Shown here: one piece after another, positions 14,096-24,755 of the stretch
Numbering within the stretch: the stretch's first letter is position 1
Layout: each line of letters begins with the position of its first letter
NCBI GenBank assembly: GCA_023313575.1
Contig: JAJTTP010000005.1
Location: 1,302,001 to 1,366,000 of the forward strand
Direction: 5' to 3'
DNA length: 64,000 bases
Source of the DNA: Eutypella sp. D-1
Taxonomy: Eukaryota; Ascomycota; Sordariomycetes; Xylariales; Diatrypaceae
Notes under the pieces: generated by a model
The model's input: only the letters and a program-made list of their open reading frames with translations
The model's database searches: none
What the model was told of the DNA's origin: nothing
Translations under genes and position numbers: made by a program

Positions 14096-15500
14096 CCCCG
14101 CAACTGTGTTACCAACGAAGTATAATGGCTTTTCTATCTTTAACTATGTAGACCGCTGTGGTGGTGTGTGGGAACTGGCTCTCTTTTAAATCACTGGTAG
14201 CACGCTGTGGGCATCCCGATCGGCCACCCCTCGATCGGCAGCTACTCCAGCCTCCGGGGCGTGGTATCGGTCTCCGAGACCCCAACGTTTTGGAAAGTAA
14301 GAGTCTTGGCCAAATCGCCGAAACTTTCCTAGCTTGTCGTTCGGGTTGCTGGTAGTGTGGGTGCTTCATTCAAGGCATGGTTTGATTCCCCAATACCTCT
14401 GTCATTTAACTATAAGTGATGCTGCACCAACCTTCTGGGGCGAATTAGTCCGGTCTCGCTGTCTTGCTCATCCTCCCCAGCTTAGTGGCGAAAATAGGCG
14501 AGTTGAGGGGCCCGGTGCATTCAGGGCCGAGTAAAGTGGCAAGCGATGCTTGCTGGGGTTGAAAAATTTCGATTCGTTGGTTAACAAGCTCAAGTATTCC
14601 TATGCAGACTACGTTGGAGATTGTCATTCACTCTCGCAACTTCTAGTGGGTAATTGAGTAAGGATAACTGTGGCTACCAATGAATGGGGGGGTTCTTATA
14701 TTGTTATAACACATTATACTTGTAGCGACCTTTCAAAGCCTTCGTTTGTTATGCAGGGGGTTGAAATATTATCTCGGCGGATCATCTCTGTATACATGCC
14801 AAGGATATAATTATCCTGTGTAGTAGTGGAAGTGGATGTCGCATACTGACCAAGTATCACGCGATGAAGGATGTCAACGCACACCGCAAACTGAGGCATC
14901 CTATTACAAGATGCGATGTCTATAAGGCCAGGTACCATCAGAGCTCCCTTTACTGCATAGAGATAGAGTGGTCGCATTGAGAGGCAATTCCCTTATAGTG
15001 GTGGGGAGCAGGGCCGCGATTATCGATACGGACCATATCCAAGCCCGTGTACAGTATACCTTGTAACTTGAAATGATGCTAGATTCGCACATTAGATAGC
15101 TAAAGGAGATCAATATGCATCACGCATTATGAGAGCTGATGGGCTGGATCAGGACCAATTGGTAGTGTATATAAATAGATAGCGAGGATTCATGATCTAT
15201 CATCTCACAGGCTAGGCATGTCTTAGTCGACAAGCCGTGAATCCCATGAGCCCCAGACCTAATATGCCCACGCTGATATTATAAGGTGAATCGAAAGGTT
15301 TTATAGAGGACTGTCAGCACACTAGTATTCGTGGTAGGCTGCGACAAGAAAAAGAAGTCTCGGCGATCTGCCCCCTTCAATATAATATAAACTTAAAAGA
15401 CGTTCCATAGTGTCTAACAATTGAAGAAAAGATACGTGTTGTCTCGAATGCATAAGAGGAAGTGCACGTCTTCAGAATAGAAATGGCCGTGGAAAGAGGT
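14096..15500. other. Gene-free stretch between DHA2 and GH76 genes
   Basis: Contains the DHA2 promoter side and the 3' side of the mannanase gene. No coding or RNA gene is supported. The sequence is AT-rich, with many stops in all frames. Confidence 0.55.
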
Positions 15501-16718
15501 CTACGAGCCCGCAGTGCCCAACTTCGGAGCCGATTTGACCAGTAAACTCTGGACAACTTCAAGCGCGCTTAACTGTGTGCCGAAATCCGACTGGCCATCG
15601 AACTGATCCGTGTACCACTGGACGCCACAGGTAGAGTTATCGTTACAGTTCCTAGCAGCCCCCTCGGCGCTCGTCTTTAGCAGGTCGAGGATATTCCCGC
15701 TGATGTTCGGGACCAGGATGGCCGTCTTGCCCAGCCAGCGGGACAGACTCGACTTGAAGCTGGTCTGGTCTGTCGTGCACTTGGCCTCCTTCTCACACAA
15801 CTGTTCGTACATGATGCCCGTAGGATCAGTGTCAGAGGTGAAGAAGGTGCTGTTGATCATCTTGAAGAGGCCCTTCACACGGGACTCCCACTCCTCCTTG
15901 TCATTGCCGTCCACGTAGTTGAACATGTTCGCTGCGCCGTGCAGGTACGAGGCGATATTGTACGACCATTCGTCATGATTGACCGAGGAGCAGTTCTCGC
16001 CATTTTTGTCCGACGTGCCGTCGTAAACATGGAAATCGTCACTGACGAGACCGACGCTTGTCGACCAATCCCATATCTTGGTCGCCCACTGTGCGTAAGT
16101 CTCGTTTCCGGTGAATCTCGCGAGCCGGGCAGAGGCCTGAAAGAAGCCACCATTCGTTACAGAGTTCTTATAGTAGAACCCGTTCACTTCCGTGTTCCAC
16201 TGCCACTTCAAGCCTCCGCCACATGTGTCGCTGGCTTCGTTCCAGCGGTCCACCCAGCCTTTCCAGGCGTTGATGCTGATATCGAGCCATGAGTTGTCCG
16301 GCAGAGCTTCGAAATCGTACTCCATAGCTGTCAGGGCTGCATACACCCAATACATCTGGTCATCGTTCGCCTCCCAGTTCGCCTGCTCGGGGGGTTTAAA
16401 GTCGTAATCAGGGCCAACGTTCTTGGCGAGGGCAGAGAGGATGTCCTCCTTATAGGTCGTGTCCGTAGTATAGACGGTGTAGTCGAGCAAGCCGGTCCAG
16501 CCGGAGCCCGAGAGCCACCAAAACCACGGCTGCGGCTGTTTGAATTGTCCCGTCGTAGCACTGGGGTCATGATAAGCGTAGAGACCCTTGGCAATCTCGC
16601 CCGCTACCTCCTTGATGGACGATTCGTTATCCACATCCACCTGCAGTGCGCCGGTAAAACTGGCCGAGGCAAGCGCTGCCGCAGCAAACGCGAGAATTCT
16701 TTGGTGGTGGCGAGACAT
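15501..16718 (-). CDS. Secreted GH76 endo-1,6-alpha-mannanase (DFG5/DCW1 type)
   Basis: Single-exon gene, 405 aa. GH76 enzymes act on alpha-1,6-mannan. The fungal DFG5/DCW1 members are needed to attach GPI proteins to the cell wall. A signal peptide ends near SASFTGA. The catalytic Asp-Asp pair is visible as WEANDDQMYWVYAALTAMEY (Asp119-Asp120). Other family blocks are WFWWLSGSGWTGLLDYT, CGGGLKWQWN, YKNSVTNGGFFQASARLAR and HDEWSYNIASYLHGAANM. N-glycosylation sequons are frequent (NETY, NCSS, NSTF, NNST-like). Unlike yeast Dcw1 and Dfg5, the protein ends shortly after LVKSAPKLGTAGS, with no Ser-rich spacer and no hydrophobic GPI-anchor signal, so it is probably soluble. It stands alone between gene-free stretches. 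Confidence 0.93.
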   Translation of the reverse strand: MSRHHQRILAFAAAALASASFTGALQVDVDNESSIKEVAGEIAKGLYAYHDPSATTGQFKQPQPWFWWLSGSGWTGLLDYTVYTTDTTYKEDILSALAKNVGPDYDFKPPEQANWEANDDQMYWVYAALTAMEYDFEALPDNSWLDISINAWKGWVDRWNEASDTCGGGLKWQWNTEVNGFYYKNSVTNGGFFQASARLARFTGNETYAQWATKIWDWSTSVGLVSDDFHVYDGTSDKNGENCSSVNHDEWSYNIASYLHGAANMFNYVDGNDKEEWESRVKGLFKMINSTFFTSDTDPTGIMYEQLCEKEAKCTTDQTSFKSSLSRWLGKTAILVPNISGNILDLLKTSAEGAARNCNDNSTCGVQWYTDQFDGQSDFGTQLSALEVVQSLLVKSAPKLGTAGS

Positions 16719-16893
16719 GATCTCTCTCGCTCAGCGCCGTTCACACACCCCTTAAGAAAATCAAACACAGAAAAGAAGGAATTGCGCCTGTGAAGGCCGT
16801 AGAATGAGAGAATGAAGAATGGTGGGTGGGAAAGAGGGAAATCACTTGCTAAGCCGGAATCATCATGAGTTAACGTGAGAACGATGGGTACGG

Positions 16894-16906
16894 TTTTATT
16901 ATAAAG
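16894..16906 (-). promoter_or_regulatory. Candidate TATA element of the GH76 gene
   Basis: Read on the minus strand, TTTATAATAAAA lies about 180 nt upstream of the mannanase start codon. Its position is farther than the usual TATA-to-ATG distance but allows a normal 5' UTR. Assigned from sequence alone. Confidence 0.3.
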
Positions 16907-17225
16907 GCTGGCTCCCGAACTCGCCGGCCCAATCCAGGGTTCCAGCTTCTGGGATACGAGTCACTCACTCATCTACCCACCTACCACCCACCAGCCTGCA
17001 TATCGCGGCTGATGTGGAGGGTGGGCAGGTCAGCGAGCGGCACCTACATAAGTGTTGTCAGCCAAGGCGGCCCCAAGGCAGCCTCAATCAAGCCTTCTTT
17101 AATAGGTATACCTATTTCTAAGTAGAGTTGTTGCGCGCTCAATAACCTTGGACGTGTATCCTTATTCGATCAAGGTCAAGGCAATGCGTTATACGACTTT
17201 GGTGGTGGGATGGCGGGACCGCCGG

Positions 17226-17250
17226 TTTTTTTTTGGGGGGGGGGGGGGGG
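17226..17250. repeat. T9-G16 homopolymer tract
   Basis: Nine T followed directly by sixteen G, flanked by GCCGG and AGCCGGG. A run of this kind is prone to slippage, and its exact length may be a sequencing estimate. It could form a G-quadruplex on the plus strand. Confidence 0.85.
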
Positions 17251-18106
17251 AGCCGGGCCTGAAACTAACGCCGTTCGGGAAGGCCCAGCGTCTATGTTCG
17301 CCCAGCCGGGGATATTGAAGTTTTATGGCGGAAATAGGAATGAATCGCTGACGCGCGTAAGCGTCCTTCCGTTCTCGACAGTATGTAGATTCTAATTCAG
17401 GATTACGACTTTTGGCTGGATGGATCTTAGGCCTCACCTGAAGGAGGCAACGGCGGCGCAAATCCCCAACCCTCGACTGCCCACTGCGACGTCATTCCTA
17501 CACGTATCACTATCGGTCTGGACGGCATCAACCCCTCAATTAGGGATTGGCTGTAAGAGGGAGAACGGGAATACAACTGCAATATGGTCCCCATATACGA
17601 CCGAGAAGAAGGAAGCCCCGAGTCGTAATGACTCGTAAACAATAAACTTAGCCTTATTTCCCCTGAATTTAAGTAGTACCTGCGTATGGTGACAGACGGC
17701 TGGGACCGCTCTAAGCATTTTCAGCCCTGTTCTAGACCCCTATCTCTCGCACCGGATTCAGGTGTGCGGTCGTGTAAGTCGGGCCCAGTTGTCCGTGGAA
17801 GCACTACGTCTTTAATACTTAGGTAGGTAGGTATACGTGTAAACCTTGGAAGAGACCTGGATATTTCCGTACACGTTGTAATACGTACCTACCTCGTTGG
17901 TTGAATATCTCTTGCTGCCTACTAGGTATGCATGCACTTATGGTTCACTAAAGATGGATAGCACACAACCTCTTTGGTCTCTGATTAAAACGAACCGAAT
18001 TTTTGTTACGAGCTCAGGTTTACCTGATATACGAAGTTGTTTGTACAGAATGGAAAAGGTTGTGGTTGTCAAACACAGGATGATAGAAATCCAAAGATCC
18101 TTAGGC

Positions 18107-18138
18107 ACCTACCTAGGCTACCTACCTAGGCTACCTAG
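18107..18138. repeat. Tandem CTACCTACCTAGG motif
   Basis: Two near-perfect copies of CTACCTACCTAGG plus a partial third lie head to tail. The same word, or its reverse complement CCTAGGTAGGTAG, recurs in other gaps of the window (about 2116, 3820-3870, 17820-17895, 18870-18970, 22360, 29423-29435, 33920-33955, 54307, 57680). Confidence 0.8.
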
Positions 18139-18591
18139 AGAAGTGCGAAACATGAAGCCAATTGGCGACTAGCTGATGCAGATTCACCTAACAGAATTGG
18201 AAATAGAGTTACAAATGTACTTAGTTACTTATACCACTACCAGGTAGGTGCCCAAGGTACCCCTAGGTGAGCAAGTAGGAAAGAACCCATAGTGATATCT
18301 GGAGTACAGGTACTGGAAGAATGCATGGCTTGGCAGACTAACAGGTTATCAGATTCGGCCAAATACAGATAACGGTGCAATGCACCGTAACATGGTATGC
18401 ACTACACGAACGTATAAAATAATTGCTTGCCATTTCGGCCTGGAAAAAGGATATCTGGGCATCAATCAGCAGAGAAAATTATATTAGGGATTCGACAAGG
18501 ACAATCTCGGGTGAATGCCGGTGGTTCAATGTGAAGGTACATAGATAGCAATAAGCGCGATTTGAAACACCGTAATCGGCCTTAAGAAAAA

Positions 18592-18663
18592 AGCATCTTG
18601 GCGCAGCGGAAGCGCGCCGGGCTCATAACCCGGAGGTCTCTGGATCGAAACCAGAAGATGCTA
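18592..18663 (+). tRNA. Initiator tRNA-Met (CAT anticodon), intronless
   Basis: A complete 72-nt cloverleaf can be folded by eye. The acceptor stem is AGCATCT/AGATGCT with discriminator A, and the D stem is GCGC/GCGC. The anticodon stem CCGGG/CCCGG carries loop CTCATAA (anticodon CAT at 18624-18626). The T stem is TCTGG/CCAGA. Two features mark it as the initiator rather than the elongator: the first pair is A-T, and the T loop reads ATCGAAA (A at 54 and 60) instead of TTCG. The body also matches the known yeast initiator pattern GGCGCAG(T/C)GGAAGCGCG. A TTTTT pol III stop follows within 20 nt. Confidence 0.95.
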
Positions 18664-18676
18664 GGTTTGATTTCTA

Positions 18677-18681
18677 TTTTT
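18677..18681 (+). terminator. Pol III terminator of the initiator tRNA
   Basis: A run of five T, the standard RNA polymerase III stop, lies 13 nt after the tRNA 3' end. A second TTTTT follows at 18683-18687. Confidence 0.8.
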
Positions 18682-18755
18682 CTTTTTGCCACCCACTTTC
18701 TATTTTCGAAATTCCCAGGAATTAGGCCTTTTCCAGTTCACATTTCCTAATAACT

Positions 18756-18820
18756 CTTTTTTCTTTTTTTCTTTTTTTCTTTTTTTCTTTTTTTCTTTTT
18801 TTCTTTTTTTCTTTCTCTTT
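18756..18820. repeat. Minisatellite, 8-nt unit CTTTTTTT
   Basis: C residues recur every eight bases from 18763 to 18811, giving six perfect CTTTTTTT units with imperfect units at both ends. It lies about 95 nt downstream of the tRNA gene. It has no spacer/repeat structure of a CRISPR array. Confidence 0.9.
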
Positions 18821-19117
18821 TAAATTAAGTAACCCCAAGTAACCCTCTATCTTAACTTACTACACAGGTACCTACACACTACAGATACCTAGGTATGTGA
18901 GTAAGGGAACAGTCGATAATGTACTTCAAGTACCTACTAGTCCCGAAGGGTACTTATGTAGGTACCTAATCGACGCGATTAGACCTCCACTGGGCAAGTT
19001 TTATATTTTAGTGCAACTGACTACCATTCTCCCATTTAAACCTTCCGAATCGCGTCACAGATTTCGGAAATCAACATAGAATTCTCTCATCTCAACAACA
19101 ACAACAACTGGGCAGCT

Positions 19118-21012
19118 ATGTGTGGTATCCATGCCGTTGTTTCTCAGCGTTTAGGAAGCCCATCAGATATATCACCGGCCTTGAGGCAATATCTCTCGAG
19201 TCGTGGGCCGGACCATTTTGGCCAAATATTTCGTCATCTCCCTGGAGCCGAGGGAATAAGCCCTGTTCACCTGACATTCACATCAACCGTCCTGGCATTA
19301 CGAGGCGACCATGTCGCTACTCAACCGCTGCAGGATACTGAGACTGGCTCTGTATTTTGTTGGAATGGAGAGGCTTGGCGATTAGAAGGTCAAGGCGTGC
19401 AGGGTAATGATGCTGAGGCTATTTGGACCAGACTGCGAGTCCCTAATTGCACCATCCCCAGCGTTCGAGAAGCCTACGTCTTGGATGTTCTACGCAGTAT
19501 TGAAGGGCCATTCGCCTTCCTTTTCTATGACTCTATAAACAGGCGTGTTTATTTCGGACGCGATCGCCTTGGTCGGCGATCACTGCTCTGGAGTCGGACT
19601 GAGGATGGCCGGTCAATCACGTTCACAAGCGTAGCGGACGAACCAGCATCCAACTGGGAAGAAGTCAAGGCAGATGGTATTTACTCAATACATCTAGATA
19701 TCCCCACAGACCGTGGTGGGCAGTGGAGTACTAGTAATTGTGTCCTCAGACACGATTGGATTCTCTCTACCAGCGCTGATATGGTAAGTACGCGGCCTGG
19801 ATTCATTCTATTACTGCGTGTCCGTGCTACGGCTATGGGCTTACTGCCATAGGTCTCAAGCATTGGTCCTTTCAATACAGAAATGCCTCAATCAAATGAG
19901 GTTCTAGATTACAATAGCCCATCCGTCGCTTTATTGCGACATTGGCTCTCTAAATCTCTCAGTTTACGGATCTTAGATGTGCCGGAACCACCGGGTCTAC
20001 TCTCTAGCCTCGATATCCGCGTAGCCATCCTCTTCTCTGGTGGGCTTGACTGCACCGTTCTCGTTCGACTTGCTCATGAACTCCTCCCACCTGGCCAGGG
20101 TATGGATCTCATCAATGTTGCCTTTGAGAACCCCAGACAGGTTGCTCTTCTTGCATCACGGTCCAATCCTCCCGAAGGAGGTATATATGAGGCCTGTCCC
20201 GATCGAATAACTGGCCGCAAAGCCTTTGCGGAACTAAAAGCAGCTTGCCCGGGTCGACTCCTCCGTTTCATTGCAGTATGAATGGCACATGCCTAGATCA
20301 CCATGTTAATCGCTGACGGGCTACACAGGTCAATGTCCCTTTTGAGGAGGCTATGCATCACAAATCGAGAGTTGTTTCACTTATATATCCCCACAACACC
20401 GAAATGGACCTCTCCATTGCCTTTGCACTGTACTTTGCTGCTAGGGGGATTGGGAACAGTTATACGAATAGTGTAGAATGGACACCCTCCCTAGATACCG
20501 TTGCCACCCCAGCGCGTGTCTTGCTGTCTGGCCTCGGTGCAGATGAACTTTTCGGTGGCTACTCGCGTCACGACGTCGCATTCCGTAGGGAAGGGTACAC
20601 CGGACTTATTGATGAGCTGAGACTAGACGTCTCCCGGATCGCTCAGAGAAACCTTGGCCGCGACGACCGAGTTATTGCTCATTGGGGCAAAGAGGTGCGC
20701 TTCCCATACCTGGATGAGCAATTCGTGAAATACGCCATCAGCTGTCCAGTATGGGAGAAATGCGATTTCCAGAATCCTTTTCACCCCGCCGTGATAGAAC
20801 CAGCCAAGAGAGTACTAAGACTCGTCGCCGATCAATTGGGACTGCCAGTAGCAGCACGAGAAAAGAAAAGAGCAGTAAGCTTTAGCCACAGTACTCACAT
20901 GCTGCTTTACCTGCCGCTTATGCGCTTACACCTTCAGATTCAATTCGGTTCCCGAACGGCCAAGCTAGAGCTTTCTTCAGGTAGGGGTCGAGGAACTGCT
21001 ACCATCACCTGA
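19118..21012 (+). CDS. Asparagine synthetase domain-containing protein (ASNSD1/YML096W-like)
   Basis: A two-domain protein of 569 aa: an N-terminal class II glutamine amidotransferase domain and a C-terminal asparagine-synthase/ATP-pyrophosphatase domain. The family is distinct from true asparagine synthetase and its reaction is not established. Four exons (19118-19783, 19853-20275, 20329-20874, 20938-21012) are separated by introns of 69, 53 and 63 nt. The nucleophile Cys2 is present (MCGIHAVV), with SSRGPDHFGQ and FGRDRLGRRSLL downstream. The ATP loop is VAILFSGGLDCTVL. Further blocks are LLSGLGADELFGGYSRH and EVRFPYLDEQFV. The last intron is supported by the conserved join REKKRAIQFGSRTAK, and the gene ends with a short Gly/Arg tail. 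The start at the conserved Cys2 context is firm. Probably a housekeeping gene. Confidence 0.92.
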
Positions 21013-23904
21013 GTGGCCGCCTGGTAGCAGCATCAAGTGCAGTTCGTATTGCATTCTCCAACGGTGGCTATGATGATAAGACAGATACTTCCGAGTCAAT
21101 GCCATGCAACAACCCGAAATATCGCCCTGACTGTGTGTTCCAGCATTTGCAGTAACCCTTCAGGTCCGTATACTTCGGTTTGGCGTTGGCGATGACGTTG
21201 TAAAGGCAAGTCTGAGCCATACTGCGCCGAATTTTTACAATGCGTCTGTTGCAAGAATACGCCTACTCAGCTTTAAAGGATCCTGGCTTGGTAGATGCCT
21301 GGGTACGTGAGTTGCTCAATACACACCTAGAATATAATCACGTAGCTTCCCCATGATGTTGAGATGGAGGTCAACCATCGTGGAGATTTCCCCAAACTCT
21401 AATCTACCAATGATCCGTAACATGCGACAAACACTTACCAATCACAAAGACAAGTTCAGATGCTCCGAACAGAACATAACGCAAAACGTCTTGGTACTGC
21501 CTAGGCAAGTTGTAGACACAAGAAATGAAACAGTCCTACCGCCACTATCTCCGTCACCCTACCAGGCTGTTCCCTTTCTTGTGCCCACGACTTGCTAGGT
21601 ACCACCTCCTTTGTCTAGACTTTGAGCGATACATCACAATAGGTGAGGCAACATCAAACCATGCTGCTACGTGCAAGTCGATGCTTCCCGGACCATATGC
21701 TCCAATTCTAGGGACGACGAGGACCACCCTAGATCGAGTAAACTCATACTCTGCTCGCACAATGTATGCGCAAGGATTTCATCTGAGTAGGCCTGAACTC
21801 GTCGGATCTCTGGTGGCGATACTGAATTATAATCTTGATAGGTAATATAGACTGCTCCTTTCGTATTAGTAAATTAATAATGATCTGCTTCAGGCCATGA
21901 AGCCATCGGAACCAGTTCGTGAAGGTGAGTGAGGAGGCTGGAGAGAAGCAAAAATTAACTCGCCGCCTGCAATTAAGGCCCGGCCAGACGCCTCTGCTGC
22001 ATATGTACTGACAGGGTCGCCGAACTTATCGAAACCAGAAACTTAGCCTTAATCTCCTACCAAGTTTCCAATCACGTGCCATTGACATTACCGTGGTCGA
22101 TCCTCGCCAATGCTGGTAGCGGCGACGTTATCTACCCAATATACCTGTTAGTCGCAACTCGACTGCGATCTAGTTTGGCCGGCAGCGACTAGGCAACGAT
22201 GAATACTATCTTCCTTTTCTCGAAGCACTTATAACGGGTACGGAACACTATGAGGACGAAATATGTATTCATTAAATATACCACTAAGCTGACTGCGGAA
22301 ATGGTGGATGAGCGACTGTATACGAGTTAGCAAACAGCGTGATGATAATTTAGAAAGAGGCAACCTAGGTAGGTGCAGGTCCATCCGTACTGCAGAGGTA
22401 GAAATGGGATAGGCAAATAGTGTTGTTTTCTCTACGTTCAGCGTTACAGTCTGCGGCCATGGGGATAGGTAGAGTATTTCATGGGGTAGGCGGGACAGGC
22501 GGGGTAATCCATGGAGATATGCCTAAAGATAAGATAAAGCTCACAAAAGATAAAGCTTACGAGCTCTTCATCCTTATCGCGAATATATATATATTAGATA
22601 CGAAGGGAAAAGAAAAAAGAAAAAAAGAAGGAAAAATACCGTAACCAAATATTTATGATCCTGGTCTCTTAGTCTTTTTATCCATTACCCCTTTTAACCA
22701 TTACCCCTTTCAACCGTCATTCGACTAAAATCAAGGAATTATGCTGTGAACTCCAATTCTCCGATCGGAGACCACTCCAAACATGCCGAGTATATAATAT
22801 ATTTCTGTGCTTGGTGTGCCGACTGACTCGGAGGATATAAGTCTCTAGGTAAGTAAAGGGTGGGTCGGGTGAAGGGTTGTGGCCTTCAGATACCAGCCTG
22901 GGATACCGGGCTGGGCTGGATGGTGAGATGGATGGCTGGCAACTGCTCAGGCTCGCTTTTTGGTGGTAGGGAAGGCCGACTAGAAGAGAGCAACTGTGAT
23001 TACGAGAAATGTTGCAGCAGGCACGGTTTTGATATTTAATGACTTGCAAAACGTAGGGCCCTCTGCTGCAGAACCAACACCCCTTGTTCTTCGTGTTTCT
23101 TGTTATCCCATCATCCATGGGAGAAGGCTGGGCGTCAGTGCAATTCCTAGCTTACGAAGTCCTCGCGAGCTGCTCTCAAGTCGTCGTCATCTGCCCTCTG
23201 CCCTCTGCCCATTCCCTGTTACGGCCCGTTAGGCTGGCTGGGAAGATCGGCTGTTTGGAAAACTTTCCAGCATAGCCTGGCCCAGAGTTTACCTTGCCAA
23301 ACCCTTTCTCTACAGATTTTCTTGTTCAAGCCCCCTGCCCCCCTCCCGTTTCACCATCCTTCTCTCCTTTCTCCAAGTGGTGACACTATACATCATACTA
23401 ACGGCAGCAGTTGATCCTGTTGGTAGTGTAACCGTCTACCCATCGCTCCGTAACTGAAGATTTCTGGATGCTCTACACGAGGTTCTGTGCTGTGGTAGTT
23501 AACCATCGACATACCCCTTAAATGTGGAATCGGTGCTACATGCCATGCTAAGATTGGCGAGAAGTGTCGTTTGCAAAAGTTTGTGGTGATTCTCTTTTAC
23601 GAGCTTCCAGGGACCCCCTTGATCTTTTGCATACACGGCATGGTAATCTGACCAACGTTGAAGACCGAAAAACTTTCGTCGCCCTCCGGGATCGGGCAGC
23701 GATGGAGACGCCAAAGGGGAGACTCCCCGAGAGACGAAATTATACATAAATGAGGGTCGCCTGATAGTCCTGACGGATCTCTCACTGCTTATCCTTTCTT
23801 TTAATAAACACGCCATATTAACTTCATGCAGGCCACTCTCACTCAATAGCATTAATCGTGAATTATTACCTTTCCAAACTCATACACCCCTTAAGACAAT
23901 AAAG
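21013..23904. other. Long gene-free stretch (2.9 kb)
   Basis: No gene is supported. A short plus-strand translation near 21240-21310 (LLQEYAYSALKDPGLVDAW) looks protein-like, but it is only about 38 codons and matches no family I recognise. Near 22685-22720 two copies of CCATTACCCCTTTYAA lie in tandem, and 22590-22640 is a purine-rich, AT-rich stretch. The last few hundred bases should hold the WSC gene promoter. Confidence 0.5.
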
Positions 23905-24755
23905 ATGAAGACCTTTTCGTTCGTCAAGGCCACGTGCCTGCAGATCACCATGCCCCTCGTCGCCATGGCCCTTGCGGTTCCGGCCCCAGACGTTGAGCTG
24001 TTCGATCAGGGTGAGGTTGTTCTACCCGCGGGATGGGCATACATCGGCTGCTTCACGGACCAGACCAGCCCCGGACGCACGCTGACGACCCAGGTGACTA
24101 CTCTCAGCGGCTCGGACACTTCCATCGAAACGTGCATTGCCGCGTGCGCTGGACTGGGCTTCTTGTTCGCTGGTGTCGAGTCTGGCTTCCAGTGCTTCTG
24201 TGGCGACACCCCACAGTCGCCTGGCACGGCCAGTCTGACGGGTTGCAACCTTCCCTGCGCCGGTAACAACGCCGAGATCTGCGGTGGTGCCTTCCGCCTC
24301 AGCGTCTACGCCAACCAGGGCGTCCTGCCCCCGGTGGTGACCAGCTCGAGCTCGACTGTCACCTCGACCAGCACCAGCTCTTCGAGCTCCAGCTCGTCTA
24401 GCTCGTCTAGCTCGTCTGAATCGTCCTCCAGCTCAAGTACGGGAAACCCCTTCGTCCCCCTTTTCCGCCAACATCAGCCTACCCCGGCTCCCGCTGGTCA
24501 GTAATTCCATTAACCTCTTTCTTTCTCTCTCTCTTTCTAGTCTCTGCCACCCCCACCTTGTTAAAGGCTCCCGCTGCCTCGAAGGTTCCCGGCGGCATCA
24601 ACAACGGCAAGGGTGGTGAGGCCGGAAAGGGCAGCGGAGCTGGAAAGGGGGGCGTGGGCGGCCCGGGCGGCAAGGGTGGTTCTGGTGGCGTGGGCGGCAA
24701 GGGTGGTGTTGGCGGCAAGGGCGGTGACAAGGGTGGCAAGCCTCCTGTTGTCTAA
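23905..24755 (+). CDS. WSC-domain cell-surface protein with Ser tract and Gly/Lys-rich tail
   Basis: Predicted secreted or wall-associated protein, 268 aa. Two exons, 23905-24496 and 24541-24755, are separated by a 44-nt intron (donor GTCAGT, polypyrimidine tract, TTTCTAG). A signal peptide ends near MALAVPA. One WSC carbohydrate-binding domain spans about residues 45-138, from GWAYIGCFTDQ through CIAACAGLGFLFAGVE and FQCFCGD to CAGNNAEICGGAFRLSVY, with the family's eight cysteines. An extended Ser/Thr stretch follows (likely O-mannosylated). After the intron comes a low-complexity tail of GKGG/GVGG-type repeats ending GGKPPVV. There is no transmembrane segment after the Ser region and no GPI signal, so this is not a classic WSC stress sensor. 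The cationic Gly-Lys tail could bind acidic wall polymers; that is inference. Confidence 0.88.

Larger units (their letters stand above)
16719..18591. other. Gene-free stretch with poly-T/poly-G tract and ACCTACCTAGG repeats
   Basis: No protein gene is supported. Two features stand out and are listed separately: a T9-G16 homopolymer at 17226-17250 and a cluster of TACCTACCTAGG words from about 17820 to 18270. The proximal part serves as the GH76 upstream region. Confidence 0.55.

Noticed and set aside
18756..18820. Regular repeat considered as a possible CRISPR-like array
   Set aside because: It is an 8-nt minisatellite without spacers, in a eukaryotic genome.
21240..21355. Small plus-strand frame with protein-like sequence after the ASNSD1-like gene
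   Set aside because: Fewer than 40 codons, no family match and no adjoining exon that could be supported.
22717..23118. 133-codon minus-strand frame in the 21-24 kb gap
   Set aside because: Composition is not protein-like, there is no family resemblance, and no neighbouring exon fits.
24479..24739. Proline-rich minus-strand open frame opposite the WSC tail
   Set aside because: It is the antisense of the Gly/Lys repeats; low-complexity GC-rich coding sequence produces such frames automatically.
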